A DNA stretch of 5,475 bases from Bacteroidales bacterium (GTDB lineage Bacteria > Bacteroidota > Bacteroidia > Bacteroidales > WCHB1-69), in contig JAISDH010000270.1 of the NCBI GenBank assembly GCA_031264975.1, forward strand, positions 1 through 5,475, read 5' to 3'. The position numbers were made by a program, and so were the translations under genes. The first letter of the stretch is position 1. Every line of letters begins with the position of its first letter. Positions 4,724-5,475 of the stretch are shown one piece after another. The notes beneath the pieces are model-generated. The model had not been told where the DNA came from and ran no database searches. It saw only the letters and a program-made list of their open reading frames with translations.

Positions 4724-5380
4724 TTAATCAAGAATTTGTACGTTCTCAATGCGGTCATCTTTATACGTTATTATTTTTTCTACCTGTTGACTGTTTTTAT
4801 AATATATTTCTTCTTTAAACATAATACTGTTTTTATAATAAACTTTTCTACTTATATTTCCCATATCATCATATCCGGTTAAGATTCCATCTCCTTTCTC
4901 AAATTTACCTTCGCCTACTTTAAATCCTTCCTTATCAAAATACTCCCAATCTCCTTCGTATTGGTCGTTTGTATAACTTCCGGTCAGAAAGAGTGAACCG
5001 TCGGAAAAATACTGTTTAATCGTTCCCTCTTTTTTTCCATTCCTGTAACCAAATTCCGAAACAAGAACGCCCTTTTCATTATAGGTAAGAGACTGTCCGT
5101 TTAAGGTATCATTCTTATAGGTTTCAACAGTTTCTTTCTGACCATTGCGAAAAAAGCGAATCATTATTCCATGCTTTAATCCGTCCATATAAGTCATTTC
5201 AAGACTTTTCACGCCATGCGCATAATACCAAACTGCCGTACCATTCAATTTACCGTTTTTATAAGGTATTTCCGATTCCAAATTACCATTTACATCATAA
5301 TTTCTTTCCACGTGTTGACAAGAAAGACATAAAAGAAAAGTAAAAAGGAGTACATAAAAATTAATCTTTTGTCGTATCAT
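4724..5380 (-). CDS. MORN-repeat lipoprotein (MORN_2 / YwqK-like)
   Basis: The start is ATG 5380; a TTG directly before it is less likely. The 218-residue protein opens with a basic tip and a hydrophobic segment (about 8-20) ending in LSC with Cys21, a plausible loose Bacteroidetes lipobox, so it should be exported and lipid-anchored. From residue 40 there are five repeats with an exact 24-residue period, each beginning Y-x-(N/D)-(G/D) (Tyr40, 64, 88, 112, 136). Each has a central aromatic pair and a conserved Gly in mid-repeat. A shorter degenerate unit starts at Phe160. This is the MORN_2 type of beta-hairpin repeat, often labelled 'YwqK family antitoxin' in databases. That label comes from sequence similarity and does not show a toxin-antitoxin role here; no toxin gene is adjacent. 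The repeats probably form a long beta-sheet used for binding. It is the first gene of the string, directly behind the promoter at 5422-5429. Confidence 0.88.
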   Translation of the reverse strand: MIRQKINFYVLLFTFLLCLSCQHVERNYDVNGNLESEIPYKNGKLNGTAVWYYAHGVKSLEMTYMDGLKHGIMIRFFRNGQKETVETYKNDTLNGQSLTYNEKGVLVSEFGYRNGKKEGTIKQYFSDGSLFLTGSYTNDQYEGDWEYFDKEGFKVGEGKFEKGDGILTGYDDMGNISRKVYYKNSIMFKEEIYYKNSQQVEKIITYKDDRIENVQILD

Positions 5381-5421
5381 CAAGATTTAATCGAAATTTA
5401 AAAGCGATTTATTTTATGTTG

Positions 5422-5429
5422 CAAATGTA
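5422..5429 (-). promoter_or_regulatory. -7 box of the five-gene minus-strand string
   Basis: The minus strand reads TACATTTG, a full match to the Bacteroidetes TAnnTTTG box, followed by CA as is common. About 22 bases upstream is TTTC, an imperfect -33 TTTG. The start of transcription would fall near 5416-5418, giving a leader of roughly 36 bases before ATG 5380. I found no equally good box in the gaps between the five genes, which supports one shared transcript. Confidence 0.65.
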
Positions 5430-5475
5430 TCATTTTTTTTCCAATAATATAGAAATAGAGATTATTATTTTACAG

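Noticed and set aside
4724..5380. Toxin-antitoxin antitoxin, as the YwqK-type database label implies
   Set aside because: No toxin gene is adjacent. The protein is a predicted exported lipoprotein, and MORN_2 repeats alone do not show that function.
5381..5383. TTG as start codon of the MORN lipoprotein
   Set aside because: An ATG follows immediately and leaves the signal peptide unchanged, so it is the simpler start.

Overview
The window looks like DNA from a gut-type member of the Bacteroidales (Bacteroides, Phocaeicola, Parabacteroides or a relative). The evidence is the AT-rich composition, the near absence of Shine-Dalgarno leaders, at least one good Bacteroidetes-type -7 box (TAnnTTTG) at the head of the right-hand gene string, and the protein families. 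It appears to join the end of a prophage or phage-derived element (left, about 1-1466) to ordinary chromosome (right, about 1833-5475). That boundary is an inference.

Left part, plus strand. A phage-type protein, cut off by the window edge, ends at 385. Next come about 200 bases without a gene. They hold a compact, strongly self-complementary element (416-549). Its helices, a TATCTTTG box just outside one end and a T-run just outside the other fit a small structured RNA transcribed leftwards on the minus strand. A complete D12-class N6-adenine DNA methyltransferase gene (590-1393) follows. Two large palindromes lie inside its coding sequence, and a classic intrinsic terminator follows it (1435-1466).

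Middle, 1467-1832. I see no convincing gene here. The stretch is dense in repeats: two copies of a 12-base unit 22 bases apart, two copies of a 21-base palindromic unit 54 bases apart, then a purine-rich tract with a direct repeat and an inverted repeat that reaches the stop codon of the next gene. This is the best place to look for a prophage attachment site or a dispersed chromosomal repeat.

Right part, minus strand. Five genes read leftwards with gaps of 4-42 bases and one visible promoter (5422-5429). In transcription order they are a MORN-repeat lipoprotein, a DnaB-type RecA-fold ATPase with no primase-binding N-terminal domain and no arginine finger, an unrecognised 192-residue protein, a small four-helix membrane protein, and a uridine-phosphorylase-type nucleoside phosphorylase. 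Only the last has a clear metabolic role (phosphorolysis of uridine or a related nucleoside). No common pathway for the five is evident.

A whole-window feature: reading by eye, I found no GATC at all in 5475 bases, on both the phage-like and chromosome-like sides. GATC is the site of the best-known D12 methyltransferases.
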